From: Xestospongia muta | Lineage: Eukaryota; Porifera; Demospongiae; Haplosclerida; Petrosiidae | Assembly (NCBI GenBank): GCA_963693285.1 | Contig: OY848917.1 | Location: 26,847,745 to 26,911,744 of the forward strand | DNA length: 64,000 bases | Direction: 5' to 3' | Shown here: piece after piece, positions 21,767 through 33,644 of the stretch | Layout of the letters: every line of letters starts with the position of its first letter | Numbering within the stretch: position 1 is the first letter of the stretch | Program-made: the position numbers and the translations under genes | The notes under the pieces: generated by a model | Told to the model about the DNA's origin: nothing | The model's input: the letters and a program-made list of their open reading frames with translations, nothing else | Databases searched by the model: none

Positions 21767-21806
21767 ACTACAGTACCCTCGCTATGCGCCCACGCACAGC
21801 GAGGTT
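20962..21806 (-). mobile_element. 845-bp non-autonomous element with hairpin ends, copy 1
   Basis: Flanked by 5-bp target duplications AATGA (20957-20961 and 21807-21811); unit B has the uninterrupted empty site with one AATGA (about 34503). The ends share AACCTCGCTG / CAGCGAGGTT. The left end adds a GGCACT-AA-AGTGCC hairpin and the right end folds as CCTCGCT...AGCGAGG. It contains an (AC)n run (21723-21761). A 64-codon frame (21212-21406, minus: MDLDRSNAFRKCLQALKRLL...) is shared with the other copy, but no known transposase domain is visible. Class uncertain; probably a MITE-like DNA element. Confidence 0.75.
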
Positions 21807-21811
21807 AATGA

Positions 21812-23254
21812 GCACTAGACTGTTTGATGTATCAAACAGAATAATGTAAGCTAACAATGTGCACTGAAATATACACAGGAGCACTCCTATATATATCATA
21901 AAGAAAACTTCTACATATATTCTACAAAGATAAAAGTTGTTTATGATATTTATAATCATTGTTAGTTGTTTTAACTGATTCATTGATGTTCTGGTTGGAT
22001 GAATCCTTATACATTGAAGTGTATGGATGTTTTCTATAGTAACAGTCCTGAACCAAAATCTTAAATCATTGTTAGTTCTATGAGCTACATAAACAATTGA
22101 TTCATTAAATTAGTACATTACTGATCAAGACAGTTGTTTGAGATGTTTTTTTTTTGATCAACTGATTTTGCTAAATGAACCTTTACATTGTTAATATAAA
22201 TTGTTTGTTTTAACAAATTCATGTATATTTCAATCTTAAAAACAAACATAAAATGTGATAAGTGTATAAATATATTACTTATCACATGATCAAATGATAA
22301 AAATGAATAAAGGAATAATAATATCAGTTTTGCATCATTACTAAAAGCTCCACTTGAGAGTATTTGATTGAAATTGGTGCAAATGTTGATTGAACTGGAT
22401 AATGAGAGTTACCAAAACATAAATTATCAACAAATGTAACTTATTATTGGTATCAACAGGTTTGGATTCTATGACATAATCTCTAATAATTTTGAGATTT
22501 AAAAGCATATGATCACTAACAGCATTAACATCACTAGGATATGTGTCACTATCCTTCTTGGGAATACTTTTATCAGCATAGTCAAAAAGCTTGTTATCTA
22601 TCTATTTTGGATGACAACCTCTCCAGACCATAACATCTGGCTTGGTAGTTGTCTATGTGTAGACACTGAGTCAATCAACGTTAATTTGCTGCACTTGTTT
22701 ACTTCCATCTTGAAGATAATAGACATTTACCACTGTTACATCTGACTCTAAAAAGTGTCTACTATAAAAGTGTCCATTGTAACATGCTCTTTTCTACACA
22801 ATTTTCTAAGCAATGAGTAATTTAAAGCCAGTATATACAATATGTTATTGTCTCTCTTCCAATGTCATAAACTCTATAATGATGCATAATATCTAAAGTA
22901 TTGATTACATATGTAATATATGTGTATCTAATGATATGTCATATGACAAAGTATATAGAATTAATACTGATTTATTTAATTAATTTTATAGCATATATAT
23001 GCCTACCTGCTAACTTTATTATAATGATGGTAAATCTCCTTTTTTGAGCACTCAGTCTAAGAACTCATTAAGAGCTGATTGCTTAAGTAAACAAAGTAAT
23101 ATTTTCTTTAAGGCATGTCAAACACTAAATATTAGCAATATAAATTATTGTTAAAATTGAGGATATTAATATTTATTGTATTAGGATCAGGATATGTTAT
23201 TATAATATGATTCATATCTGACATGATAAACAAATAATTTCATTGAAGACTATA
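21812..23254. repeat. Unit A spacer, includes 7TM 3'-flank block
   Basis: No gene. 21812-22760 matches 34508-35450 of unit B and part of unit C (45885-46420). 22765-23110 matches the 3' flank of the 7TM genes (about 11270-11690). The segmental duplication therefore carries a piece originally next to a 7TM gene. Confidence 0.55.
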
Positions 23255-23258
23255 TTTT

Positions 23259-24590
23259 GATTTATCTGTCTCACCAACTTGAAAGGTTGCAGTGTCTATT
23301 AAAGACAACAAGTTATTTTAAAAGTCTTGCAACCAGTGTGCTACAGGAGTATAATGATATTGAGTTACTATTAGTTGCCCACACAGGACAGACCAGAGCA
23401 AACCAACTATATACAACAAGAGTTCTCTGAGACCTCTCTTGAAGTATGTGAGTCACCGTTTATATCAATAGATATTAATACAGATGAACTAACTGCAAAA
23501 ATAACAAATGTTGACATTAGGTTTAATGAGGTATCTCCAAATAGGACAGCAGCAGCGGTACCTCTAATTGCTTGTATGGAAAAAGAATTAAAAGTTATAG
23601 TAATTTCAAGAGATGGTAGAGAGAAACAGTTATCTAAAGGAGGTGCAATAGTGAGTGGTAGGCTTGTACCAGTTGAAGAGAAAAGAAAACCAATTGAAGC
23701 TAAGACCACAGATTGTGATGATGGTACTTACCTTGTTGTCTTGAGATCACAGCAGTTAGGCAAACATAAGATCTATCTCACTATCAAAGGACAGTCTATC
23801 CAAGGTAGCCCCTTCGATGTTACTGTAGTTGATTCTCGAGATTACACTACCCTCAAGAGGCCAGTACAGACTATAACAAACATAAGTAAACTTCTCTCAG
23901 TGACCGTTTCTGATAATGTTGAAATGTTTGTCACTAGTCGTGGCAATAACTGTATATAAGTTTATGACAGTGACAGAAAACAGAAGACTACCATAGGCTC
24001 ATATGGAAGTGGACATTTGCAATTTAATGACCCTAGTGGAATCGTAATTAATGGAAATGTGATGTATTTGGTAGAGTTTGGAGGACAAAGGATTCACAAG
24101 TTATCTTTAGAAGGAAAGTTTTGTGTACTTTGGGTAGTGTAGGGTCTGATAAAGGATAATTTAAGCATCTCTGAGGTATATGCCTTGGTCATGATGGCAA
24201 AATATATGCTGCTGTTCATGGTAATAATCGTACCGTGTATTCAATTAAGATGAAACTTTCTCTTATCTTATTGATGGTAAAGTGTCAGGCAATAATGAAT
24301 TAGGATCTCCTGCTGGCCTTACATTTGACCTTTCTGGTAAACTTTATGTTGGTAGTAGTACCTGTAACACAGTCTTTGTCTTTAGTCTAGAGGGACAATA
24401 TATTTGTCAGTATGGTCATTCATATCTCAATAGCCCACATAGTATAGCTATAGATTTGTCTGTTAATTCACTTGTAGCAAATTGTGGAGGATCTCTTGCA
24501 ATATTTGATGAACATGGCCATTTTATTTACTCATTGAGAGGGCTTCATTCAATATTAGATGTTGCAGTGGGTTTTGATGCTTCAGTGTAG
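23259..24590 (+). pseudogene. Decayed TRIM-like filamin/NHL gene, unit A
   Basis: Pieces in order: coiled-coil remnant (QCLLKTTSYFKSLATSVLQE, 23290-23350), then after a frame change a long frame 23375-23959. That frame contains a filamin/ABP280 repeat whose end QQLGKHKIYLTIKGQ + SIQGSPFDVTVV is diagnostic. NHL repeats follow (SGIVINGNVMYLVEFGGQRIHKLS; SGKLYVGSSTCNTVFVF; YLNSPHSIAID). Stops and shifts: TAA at 23957-23959 inside an NHL repeat, TAG near 24140, further shift before 24282. The family (B-box, coiled coil, filamin, NHL, like TRIM71/LIN-41) comprises RNA-binding or ubiquitin-ligase proteins. RING and B-boxes are not present. A dead copy. Confidence 0.8.
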
Positions 24591-24599
24591 ATTACTGAT

Positions 24600-26069
24600 G
24601 AGAGGAGAAATTGTCTTTTCATGTACTGATATCATAAATCAATTTTGTGTCAAATGAATCTATTTTTGCTTCTTTTATTGAACTCTATATGAATTTATAT
24701 TTGTTCATCCCTCCTTGGTAGAAAGTTAAGTACGATTTTTATTGCTGTGTACTCATATATTTGAAAGTTCAATTGCAGCTATCATTAAAATTATCAGTTA
24801 AAACTTATATTTATATGCACATTCAGGCTGACGTTATTGCTTAATTGATAATAAATGCATTGGAGCATCAGATGTCTTTTTATGCTAAAATAAACACCAA
24901 GAACATTAAATATTGTCTTCAAAAGTATATACAGCATGTGTTCATTTATCAAGATCAGTAGAGGTGTAGTAATATCAATGTGGACTCACTTTGAGCTGAG
25001 TTATGTTACACTGGATATATTTGGTAAATAAATATCATCAGTTATTAAGTATGTGGTGTTGAAGAATTAACTGTATTAAAGGTTTTGTACTTTAGTGCTT
25101 TTAATTCATCCTCTTACTAGTATTATTATTTTTATTTTATTGTTGTAATAATCATGATTTCTAAAAGTCAATACTATATAGTAGTAACTATTACCACTTT
25201 TTGTGTGTGTGCTACTATTGTCCAGTACTATACTGAGTAGGGATGAGAATATTCCAGTGATAAAAGAGTTCTTAGCTGTCATACAATAGTGTTTAGTTGC
25301 ACAGAAAAAATTAAGCAAAGTACTAGATGCATGTAGAAGTTCCATAAGCAATAGGAACATATATAAAAGTATTCTGTAAACCAGGATAATGGTTTATAAT
25401 TTAGTGTGCAATTTTATTTATTTAGTGTGCAATCATATCTGACATCATAACATCATATCTGACACAATGAACGAATTGGACCAAATTTCTTCAAAAATAA
25501 AGAAATATGAACTTGTGTTGTGGTAGCCCCACACCTACTAGCTACTAGTTTAGTATGTAGTAGAATAGAAACATAAATGTATTTGCAAACAAAAACCTTA
25601 TTATTTGTTTCTGTTGGTGAAGACCATATGAATTAATACTTGCATGACAATTATGCAATGCAATATTTATTAAAGTAATGTGCTTTAAACTCAATTTGGT
25701 TGAATTATAAGAATATATAAAAAGCATTTGTATATATTTACTAATAATTGTAGTGTATTGGGTTATGTTGGCATATTTGTGACAAGTGATAAATAAACTA
25801 TTGCTGTAACTATATATGATTACTGATCATGATCTATGCATTTGTTGACCAAATAATGATTTGTATTTCATCTTACAATTTATTATGTTTCAATATGATA
25901 GTTAAACAAACATTATGTTTTCATTTCAATCTCATATGAACTAGAATAATCTTGTTATAGTTGTAGTTGTATTTTTGTTAATCAAACAATATGATATGGT
26001 TTTTGTTCATTATGGAGTATTACTGTTATCATTTCAATTATAAAATTATATAACAAAACATTTAAACAT
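24600..26069. other. Intergenic, nothing recognised
   Basis: A+T-rich sequence without a supportable gene, RNA or repeat. The corresponding segment is missing from unit B, where the NHL pseudogene joins directly (about 37985) to the equivalent of 26395. Confidence 0.5.
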
Positions 26070-26640
26070 AATAAGACATTAATATATTAATGCAAAGATA
26101 TTTGGTCACATGTTATTCTAATATAAATAAAACTGAACTAAATAAAATTATATAAATAGAAATAATATATAAATTGCGGACACACATTATTATAAAAACT
26201 GTATGATAAATTAATTATTTGTAAGTTACACTGAATGCTATGATTGATAAGCTTTTTAAGTTAGTCTGCTTTTTGATTGCAGTTTTTATATTAATATTTA
26301 TTTTAAAAAATAAATATGAAATTAGCATCTTTAAAACAAGTGATCAATGACAATTATTGTTTGTTTCCATGACTTAATAACCTCTTATAATAATCTCTTT
26401 TTGTTGTTGTTCAAAAGTATTAATGGCGAAGGATATCATCGATTCATTCATCTCATTCTTATTGTCTACTAATATTGTACGAAGTTAGTAATGGGATGGT
26501 ATTTTAGTAAAATATTGATGTTATTATTGTATCAGTTAATTGTACCTGAAATTTGACTGAAAGCTATCAACTAAACAACTAAAATGACTAACGGTTTCCT
26601 ATATACACAATACATATGGTCAATATTGCTGTAATTATAA
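26070..26640 (+). repeat. Relic of SRCR gene intron and 3' flank
   Basis: 26075-26560 is similar to intron 2 of the SRCR genes (47560-47970; 58520-58640): shared ATTTGTAAGTTACACT, AAATTAGCATCTTT, AAAGTATTAATGGC and TTGTCTACTAATATTGTA blocks. 26550-26640 resembles SRCR 3' flank (52450-52560). The SRCR exons themselves are gone. Its unit B equivalent starts at 37990. Confidence 0.5.
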
Positions 26641-28466
26641 TTTCTCTTGCTGTAACTTTAATTGTCTAACGAACTTTCAGCTTCCTCTTTCTCCCCATAA
26701 TTACATGATGAAAATTTAAATCCATCTGTCTCATATCTTATGCCTGACAAACTTTGTATTCATCCTGGTGCTTTAAAATCACCATTTAAAATATAGGGAA
26801 ATAGATGCTAACAAGGACATTGTTATTCAAGACAGTTAGCTAGACATACACAGTGCTTTAATATTTTGTCTTTTTGAGATGACCAAATGACCAAATGACC
26901 AAAATTATCCAAAAAACTTTTAATGATCAATCTAGCTTAGAACTTTGACTGTCCAGCATGGCTTCCAACAAAGTTTTAAGCCTGTCAATGGTTCAACAAC
27001 TATTAACATATTATATTTACAAACAACACATATGAAGGTAATAAACATACTTCTTTTCATTAATTTGAAGATCAAATGGTTAGAGATATCACATATAAGC
27101 AACTGCTGTTTAATTTATTACACAGGTAACATAATATTGTAGCATCTGTAGTAGAAAAGCTATTTCTAAGCTATTTCTAATATTAACTACATGGCTTGTC
27201 AATTGTCTGATGATTGTAGCAACATTAACATTATCGATGTCTGTTATCACCACTAAACCACCCACAGCATTTTGATAAGGGTGTGACAATTTGTAATCAC
27301 TTATGCATTTGCAATATTTGGAGGTGTGGCTTGATGTTGCTAAAATAAATTGTGTAGCTTTCTTCCTTTCAAGAGAAAACTTCATTATTTTACTTATCAC
27401 CAAGTTTTCCAGAAGATTTCAGCTTAATGTCACCCCAATTTTCCATCTTATTAAGGTCTGTCAATATTGTCACTTGTTTATAGTTCAATTAAAAATAATA
27501 CAAACAAGTAGATAAAAATTTCTAAAAAGAAATGATTAATATAGGAATGGTATTAAAAACATCTCAAACAAGTCTATAGTAGTAATGACCATATGGACAT
27601 CCCCTACATAGTAGCCACACTGAAGTACTCATTAACAGTTTTTATATTGAAAAGTAATGTTTTATATACTGTGTTGTTAGTACATTCCCTAAATAAAATG
27701 CTCACTTTCATTCTAACTTAACAGTTTTTATTTACTATAGAGTTCTTATGGTACTGTTTGCCTCATAACATTATGCTCCTGTTGCTACTCTGTAGGGATT
27801 GAACTAGTTGTGATATGTATGTGAATTTTATTGGGTAGTCTCCATTTTAATAATCATTATGTTACAGTCATAAAGGTTAAGAGTACTGTAAATATTTACT
27901 TTAGTCTATACTACTACATCTGCCCACTTAACATCACTGTTTTTTGTGGTGATGTCACATTGATGTTATTTAGGTTTATAACTTCCCATTATAAACTATG
28001 ATACACAGACTGTACTATAATTTTACTGAGTCAATAATACTGTTAATAACACTGACTTAAGTCATTACTGTATTTGCATTTCTAAACCAAATGAAAAACA
28101 TACATCTATGCACTACTAATTATACATGTTCTTGTATCACAATAATATTCAACATGATCATATTAAAGGCTTGTTTTGTCATGTCTTTGTTATAATAAGC
28201 AGTCACATGTTAAGTAGGGTAAAAGGTAACCTTTATGATGTTTGTAATTGTCAAAAGATCATTAGATATATATTAACACTAACTGTTTTTTTAATAGAAA
28301 AAATAACTTTTCATTAGCCAGCAATAACACAAAAAGGTATTGTAGCACTTGAATAAAATATTTGTTAAGACAATACAATTTCCTTATATTATTTTTAATA
28401 CATTACATAAAGTACATAACAGTATGAATTACACATACAATCAGCAATATCTTAGAATTAGCAAAA
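26641..28466. repeat. 3' flank of unit A beta-helix gene, no gene
   Basis: Duplicated in unit B (38180-39843), the 26940-27700 part nearly identical. The 27430-28450 part also occurs inverted at 1255-3790. The 97-codon minus-strand frame at 27110-27403 is broken in unit B, so I do not call a gene. Confidence 0.55.
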
Positions 28467-31400
28467 CTAGTCATCAAATAAAAGGGATTCTCGTTTCATA
28501 TCCATTAATTTTGACACTGATGTATCTATTGACACTGGTGTATCCATTGTCACTGATGTATCCAATGACACTAATGTCGAAGTTGGAGTAGGCTTACATT
28601 CAACACCAGGGGATCCTGGATGTTTTATAGCATAGGTGGATAAGGCAAGTTCAATGTTATTAGAAGTTGGCGGAGATTTCTTGAATATATTTTTGACTTT
28701 TGGAATTAGTTGTTGTGAATGAGACTTTAACAGACGATCCCAAACATGATAGAATATAATACCACAGAATATGACAAATGATATTGATACTAAAACAATA
28801 CTTGATGCTTGTCTTTTGGATTTCTCAAAGTCTTGTAGGTTCAAGTGAGCCATCAATATTAGGTTGAGAATGAAAATCAACTCAAGACAAACTAAAGAAA
28901 ATTGTCGATACACTCCTTTTAGAAAGAAATACATAAAAGTAATAGCAATTAATAGAGATGTTAACACAGCTAAGCTTGTTGTAGCCTTTACATCTTGAGA
29001 CACAACTAGTGCTAAGACAACACGAACTAGTAGTAATAATCCAGTCCAAAAACGACACTTGTCCTTATATGGACCTCCATATGCATCAAAAAAAGGTTTC
29101 ATATATGTTGACAACTTTTGGGAGCAACACATGTATTTTGATAGAGGTCCTTCAAATAATGGTATAGTGAAAAGGAAGAAGGTGTATGGAACAATTAGTA
29201 AAATGAGGACAGCCAGTGAGAACAGGAACAATGGTAGATGACAACCTCCTGCATATTGGACATTTGCATCAATGTACCACTTTAGTAATTTGTCATCATT
29301 ACAATGAATATTGGTGTAATGGAGGATTTGGAAGACTGTGCGTATCAGTTTTGTATATGAGAGAAGGATCATAGTCGCTAGTGCTGGGATTACTTGTCTT
29401 CCCACAAGTCGAACCATTTTGCTTGAATATCGTAACAATATTATGATAAGTATTAGAATAAACCAAATGTAGGCTGGAAAGATAAACTGAAGCCATGTCT
29501 TACTACAAGAATCCATACCATCAAAGAAACAAGTTTTAATACCCAGATCAAGATTGATCCAGGAAATGAACTGACTAAGAATTGGAATGGAACTACCAGA
29601 AAAGAAGATGTGTTCATATATTTTGACAACATTAGCATAGAATATAAGTCCATTGATGGTACCCACTGATACAGTTAGATTTAAAAGAATGACGAAAGCT
29701 ACCAGTGCTATACCAGCCACAGCAAATGGAATGATAAGAGCTATGTTGTCATTAGTACATTCTTCACATTGATTGGAACCTAATGTGAGACTGAGCTCTT
29801 TTTTACATTGTCCACAAAGTATTCCAGACCTTTTGTGAAGACATTGTGGATCAGAAGAATTAACTTTAAATTGAATTGTTCCATCATTGCAGTAATCAAA
29901 GGGGCAACTTGGATACACAATAAGACAACCATTTTTATATCCAATCCACATATCGCCATTTCTAGTTATATTTTGAGTGTTGATATTACAAGTTATTGAA
30001 GATAAATTTAATTCAGATCTGCAAACACAAGCGTCTTTTCCCAACATAAACCCAATTGGACAGGACTGAGTTGTAACTTCAATGACTTTAGATAATGAAT
30101 GATCAGTGAATGAATTTTCAAGTTTTGCATATATCTGTGCTGTTTTCAACAAAACATTTGTTTTAAAGGTAATATTGGTACACTTTGCGTTTAGTCTCCT
30201 TTGCTCAGTATATGAACCATCTGATGATGTCAATTTAACCACACCCTCTGTTAAGCCATCTTTTAAACCAACAATAGCTAGTGTTACATTGACAGCAATC
30301 CCTGGTATTGTAGTCATAGTAATATTTGTAATAGAACAGTTTTGTATGTCTGATTCACAAAAACACACTTGAATAGGATCTGATGACACTACTGAATTGC
30401 CTTCCTGTTGAGGGTAGTAAAAAAGGGTTTCAAAATCTGTCTCATTAAAACAATTATCAATATTACCACCATATAGAACGTCACCTGAAATGTCAGCTTT
30501 ATTGTTAGTAAAATATAACATAGCATTAGAATGGTGACGAAAAAAGGAACAAATGTCTGCATCAAGAACTTGTGATACAAAGATTCCACCACCTGACTTA
30601 CTGGCATGATTATTGATAAATGAGATATTTGCTTGAAGATTTAGTAACAACTGGGAAGATTCATATAAAGCAATGCCTCCACCATAAATACCTGAATTGT
30701 TTGTGAATGTACTATGTCCATCAAATGTTAACCAACTATTGAAACATATTAAACCAGTTGTGTTATGATTACTAACTTCATTTTGGTCAAATGTAACATT
30801 AATAATATTGAATAATACCACAGCAGATTGATATACTTTTCCATATACAGACGGTTTATTACTTGCTTTGTTGTATTGAAACGAAACATTTTTAAAATAA
30901 AAGCTAGTTTTTGAAGTAATTTGAAGAGCACGGAGAAACAATCCTGATCCAAGGTATGCAGTATTGTTGTATATATTGCAGTTACCAAACTCAATACTAC
31001 CACCTTCTTCATACAAGTCTATGTACATTCCTCCTCCATCATAATGAGCAGTATTATTGTAAATAGTGCAGTTGCTAAACTCGATAGTACCAACTCCTTC
31101 ATACAAATCAATGTCCACTCCTCCTCCAACACGATGAGCAATATTGTTACATATAGTGCAGATATTGAACTCAATACTAATATTTCCTGCTAACCTAATA
31201 TCCACTCCTCCTCCTTCTCCATTTAACAGTGCAGTATTATTGCATAAAGTACAGCTAAAAAACTCAATACTACCATTTCCTTCATGTGAATCAATATACA
31301 CTCCTCCTCCACTTCCAAAATATAGAACAATATTGTTGTTTATAGTGCAGTTATGAAAGTCAACACTACTCCCATGTGAGTAAATGTACACTCCTCCTCC

Positions 31401-33314
31401 ATATTTCTGTGCAGTATTGCTGTTTATAGTGCAGTTATAAAAGTCAATACTACTCTCATGTGAGTCAATGTACACTCCTCCTCCTCTATACTGAGCAGTA
31501 TTGTTGTATACAGAGCAGTTACAAAACTCAATTCTACAATCCCCTCCATACAAACTAATGGACACTCCTCCTCCATCTCCATATTGCAGAGCAGTGTTGT
31601 TATATATAATGCAGTTACAAAACTCAATTCTACCATTCCCTCTATATGACCGAATGTACACTCCTCCTCCATATGCAAATTTTTGAGCATTATTTTTATA
31701 TATAGTGCAGTTACGAAACTTGATACTACCATTCCCATTCAAATAAACATACACTCCTCCTCCTCCATCATAATAAGCAGTATTGTTGTATATAGTGCAG
31801 TTACGAAACTCAGTTATACTATTCCCTCCATACAAACTAATGAACACTCCTCCTCCACTTCCATATCCCTGAACAATGTTGTTGTATATAGTGCAGTTAT
31901 CAAACTCAATTCGACCATTTCCTCCATATGATCTAATTTGCACACCTCCTCCATATTGTTCACCAGTGTTGTTGTATATAGTACAGTTACGAAACTCAGT
32001 TATACTATTCCCTCCATATGAACTAATGAACACTCCTCCTCCACTTCCATATCGCTGAACAATGTTGTTGTATATAGTGCAGTTATCAAACTCAATTCGA
32101 CCATTTCCTCCATACGATCTAATTTGCACACCTCCTCCATATTGTTCACCAGTGTTGTTGTATATAGTACAGTTACGAAACTTGATACTACCGTTTCCAT
32201 TCAAATAAACATAAACTCCTCCCCCATCATAATAAGCAGTATTGTTGTATACAGTGCAGTTATAAAACTCAATTCTATTATTCCCTCCATATGAACTAAT
32301 GAACACTCCTCCTCCCCTTCCATATTGCTGAACAGTGTTGTTGTATATAGTGCAGTTATCAAACTCAATTCTATTATTCCCTCCATGTGAACTAATGAAC
32401 ACTCCTCCTCCACTTTCATATTGTTCACCAGTGTTGTTGTATATAGTACAGTTACGAAACTCAATACTACCATTTCCACTATACAAATGAATGTACACAC
32501 CTCCTCCATGATACTGAACTGCATTATATAAAAAATTACTATTGTCAATGATTACATTTGTTTTGCTGTCATTTAGATACCATAAGGCCATGCCATATCC
32601 TAAGCCAAGTGTAAAATTTGATTTCACAACATTAACTCTGGTGAGTGTTTTAAATTTTTCATCATACAATATTAATACATTGCCTCCATTGAGAGTCTCA
32701 GGAGCTCCATTGTTAGCAAATGAGGAGTAAGCAATTAGCACACCAAAAGCATTAATGAGACAGAGTCCATAATCTGAACCATTCTGGACTGATACCCATT
32801 CTAATGTGACATTAATGATGTCAACAAAGAGAAAGCTAACATTGGTTTGGAGAGAATATAGTTGGCCAGAATATAGTCGTTGGTCACTGATATTAGTAGC
32901 TAGCCCACAATTTGCTACTGTTAACGATTTTATTACAATATCTACACAGTTCGTAAATTCTATGCCAGCCCTTCTGTTATCACTACACATTATTACTGAT
33001 GTGGATTGCATAATTGTCTCATGGAAGCCTTGTTCTATGTCACCCAGTCCCTGTAGAGTCATATTATTAACACCACTGATCTCCAATGTACCTTGTAGAG
33101 TATGAGTTCCCTCAAGAAAGTAGAAAATTGTATTATCAGTGAAGTAAGATGCATAATCAACAATATAGAAGGAGAGGTTGTGACAAGATAGGTCAGTAAG
33201 AGGACTATTCACTACGTTATTAGTTGCAGAGACACAATACTCAGAAGCAGTAACACATCCACTGTATATATACAGTATAACTGATGTTATATAATAGATA
33301 TGACACCAACTCAT
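28467..33314 (-). CDS. Giant beta-helix (PMP-like) / polytopic membrane protein, unit A
   Basis: A single uninterrupted exon of 1615 codons. Residues 1-25 form a signal peptide (MSWCHIYYITSVILYIYSGC). About 60-140 forms an N-cap region with pectate-lyase-like strands (GVNNMTLQGLGDIEQ, FTNCVDIVIKSLTVANC). About 270-790 is an array of roughly 32-residue coils of the type IEFxNCTIYNNTxxxYGGGVYIxSYGGNG, which resembles the GGxV/FxxN repeats of chlamydial polymorphic membrane proteins and implies a parallel beta-helix. Each coil carries an N-glycosylation sequon. A second spacer ends in a Cys-rich module (CLHKRSGILCGQCKKELSLT, about 1160-1185). About 1188-1525 holds multiple membrane helices, then a Ser/Thr/Asp-rich cytoplasmic tail. 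Probably a surface adhesin or receptor (inference). Intact frame; TATA-like element about 70 bp upstream. Confidence 0.9.
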   Translation of the reverse strand: MSWCHIYYITSVILYIYSGCVTASEYCVSATNNVVNSPLTDLSCHNLSFYIVDYASYFTDNTIFYFLEGTHTLQGTLEISGVNNMTLQGLGDIEQGFHETIMQSTSVIMCSDNRRAGIEFTNCVDIVIKSLTVANCGLATNISDQRLYSGQLYSLQTNVSFLFVDIINVTLEWVSVQNGSDYGLCLINAFGVLIAYSSFANNGAPETLNGGNVLILYDEKFKTLTRVNVVKSNFTLGLGYGMALWYLNDSKTNVIIDNSNFLYNAVQYHGGGVYIHLYSGNGSIEFRNCTIYNNTGEQYESGGGVFISSHGGNNRIEFDNCTIYNNTVQQYGRGGGVFISSYGGNNRIEFYNCTVYNNTAYYDGGGVYVYLNGNGSIKFRNCTIYNNTGEQYGGGVQIRSYGGNGRIEFDNCTIYNNIVQRYGSGGGVFISSYGGNSITEFRNCTIYNNTGEQYGGGVQIRSYGGNGRIEFDNCTIYNNIVQGYGSGGGVFISLYGGNSITEFRNCTIYNNTAYYDGGGGVYVYLNGNGSIKFRNCTIYKNNAQKFAYGGGVYIRSYRGNGRIEFCNCIIYNNTALQYGDGGGVSISLYGGDCRIEFCNCSVYNNTAQYRGGGVYIDSHESSIDFYNCTINSNTAQKYGGGVYIYSHGSSVDFHNCTINNNIVLYFGSGGGVYIDSHEGNGSIEFFSCTLCNNTALLNGEGGGVDIRLAGNISIEFNICTICNNIAHRVGGGVDIDLYEGVGTIEFSNCTIYNNTAHYDGGGMYIDLYEEGGSIEFGNCNIYNNTAYLGSGLFLRALQITSKTSFYFKNVSFQYNKASNKPSVYGKVYQSAVVLFNIINVTFDQNEVSNHNTTGLICFNSWLTFDGHSTFTNNSGIYGGGIALYESSQLLLNLQANISFINNHASKSGGGIFVSQVLDADICSFFRHHSNAMLYFTNNKADISGDVLYGGNIDNCFNETDFETLFYYPQQEGNSVVSSDPIQVCFCESDIQNCSITNITMTTIPGIAVNVTLAIVGLKDGLTEGVVKLTSSDGSYTEQRRLNAKCTNITFKTNVLLKTAQIYAKLENSFTDHSLSKVIEVTTQSCPIGFMLGKDACVCRSELNLSSITCNINTQNITRNGDMWIGYKNGCLIVYPSCPFDYCNDGTIQFKVNSSDPQCLHKRSGILCGQCKKELSLTLGSNQCEECTNDNIALIIPFAVAGIALVAFVILLNLTVSVGTINGLIFYANVVKIYEHIFFSGSSIPILSQFISWINLDLGIKTCFFDGMDSCSKTWLQFIFPAYIWFILILIIILLRYSSKMVRLVGRQVIPALATMILLSYTKLIRTVFQILHYTNIHCNDDKLLKWYIDANVQYAGGCHLPLFLFSLAVLILLIVPYTFFLFTIPLFEGPLSKYMCCSQKLSTYMKPFFDAYGGPYKDKCRFWTGLLLLVRVVLALVVSQDVKATTSLAVLTSLLIAITFMYFFLKGVYRQFSLVCLELIFILNLILMAHLNLQDFEKSKRQASSIVLVSISFVIFCGIIFYHVWDRLLKSHSQQLIPKVKNIFKKSPPTSNNIELALSTYAIKHPGSPGVECKPTPTSTLVSLDTSVTMDTPVSIDTSVSKLMDMKRESLLFDD

Positions 33315-33640
33315 GATGGTAGTGCGTTCAATATTACAGCATTAAATTAATGACAAAATATGCTGTCCTGTTTGCGTCAAATATATATTCGACTTCTAGG
33401 AGATCTTGTTACTTCTATAAATCTTTACGAGAAACCAAGAACAAGCTTAGCTAGTAAAAGCGGATGATGTTCGATATGGATCGCTATTAAATAGTCTACC
33501 ATTTTGTAAAAAAAACACAAGACGTCGATTAAAATACTGCACGTGAGGTTAACATCCCTGCTTGTTTTACAGTCACTGAATGTCATCCAACAAACAACGT
33601 GAATATTTCTATTATTAAATTATGTTGACCCAACCTTTGA
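33315..33640 (-). promoter_or_regulatory. Conserved upstream region of beta-helix gene, unit A
   Basis: Almost identical to 44565-44880 before the unit B gene. On the minus strand it has an ATATATATT box about 70 bases before the ATG (33381-33389) and an E-box CACGTG at 33540-33545. No 5' intron signal is needed because the ATG begins the signal peptide directly. Promoter function is inferred. Confidence 0.4.
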
Positions 33641-33644
33641 AATC

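Noticed and set aside
26945..27142. 65-codon frame identical in units A and B (26945-27142, 38539-38736)
   Set aside because: Identity reflects recent duplication or conversion of the whole non-coding block; there is no evidence of a start, domain or splice structure.
27110..27403. 97-codon minus-strand frame downstream of the unit A beta-helix gene
   Set aside because: Its near-identical unit B copy is shortened by a one-base change (38777-38998), and no domain or splice signal is visible.
30950..32500. Regular direct repeats that could look like a CRISPR array
   Set aside because: The period of about 96-105 bp is a coding repeat inside one long open frame in an animal genome; there are no spacer-repeat units or cas genes.
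29059..32548. Many antisense frames over the beta-helix genes (Pro-rich or TTL-rich peptides of 60-150 codons)
   Set aside because: They are shadows of the repetitive coil codons on the coding strand; they repeat with the same period and have no independent signals.
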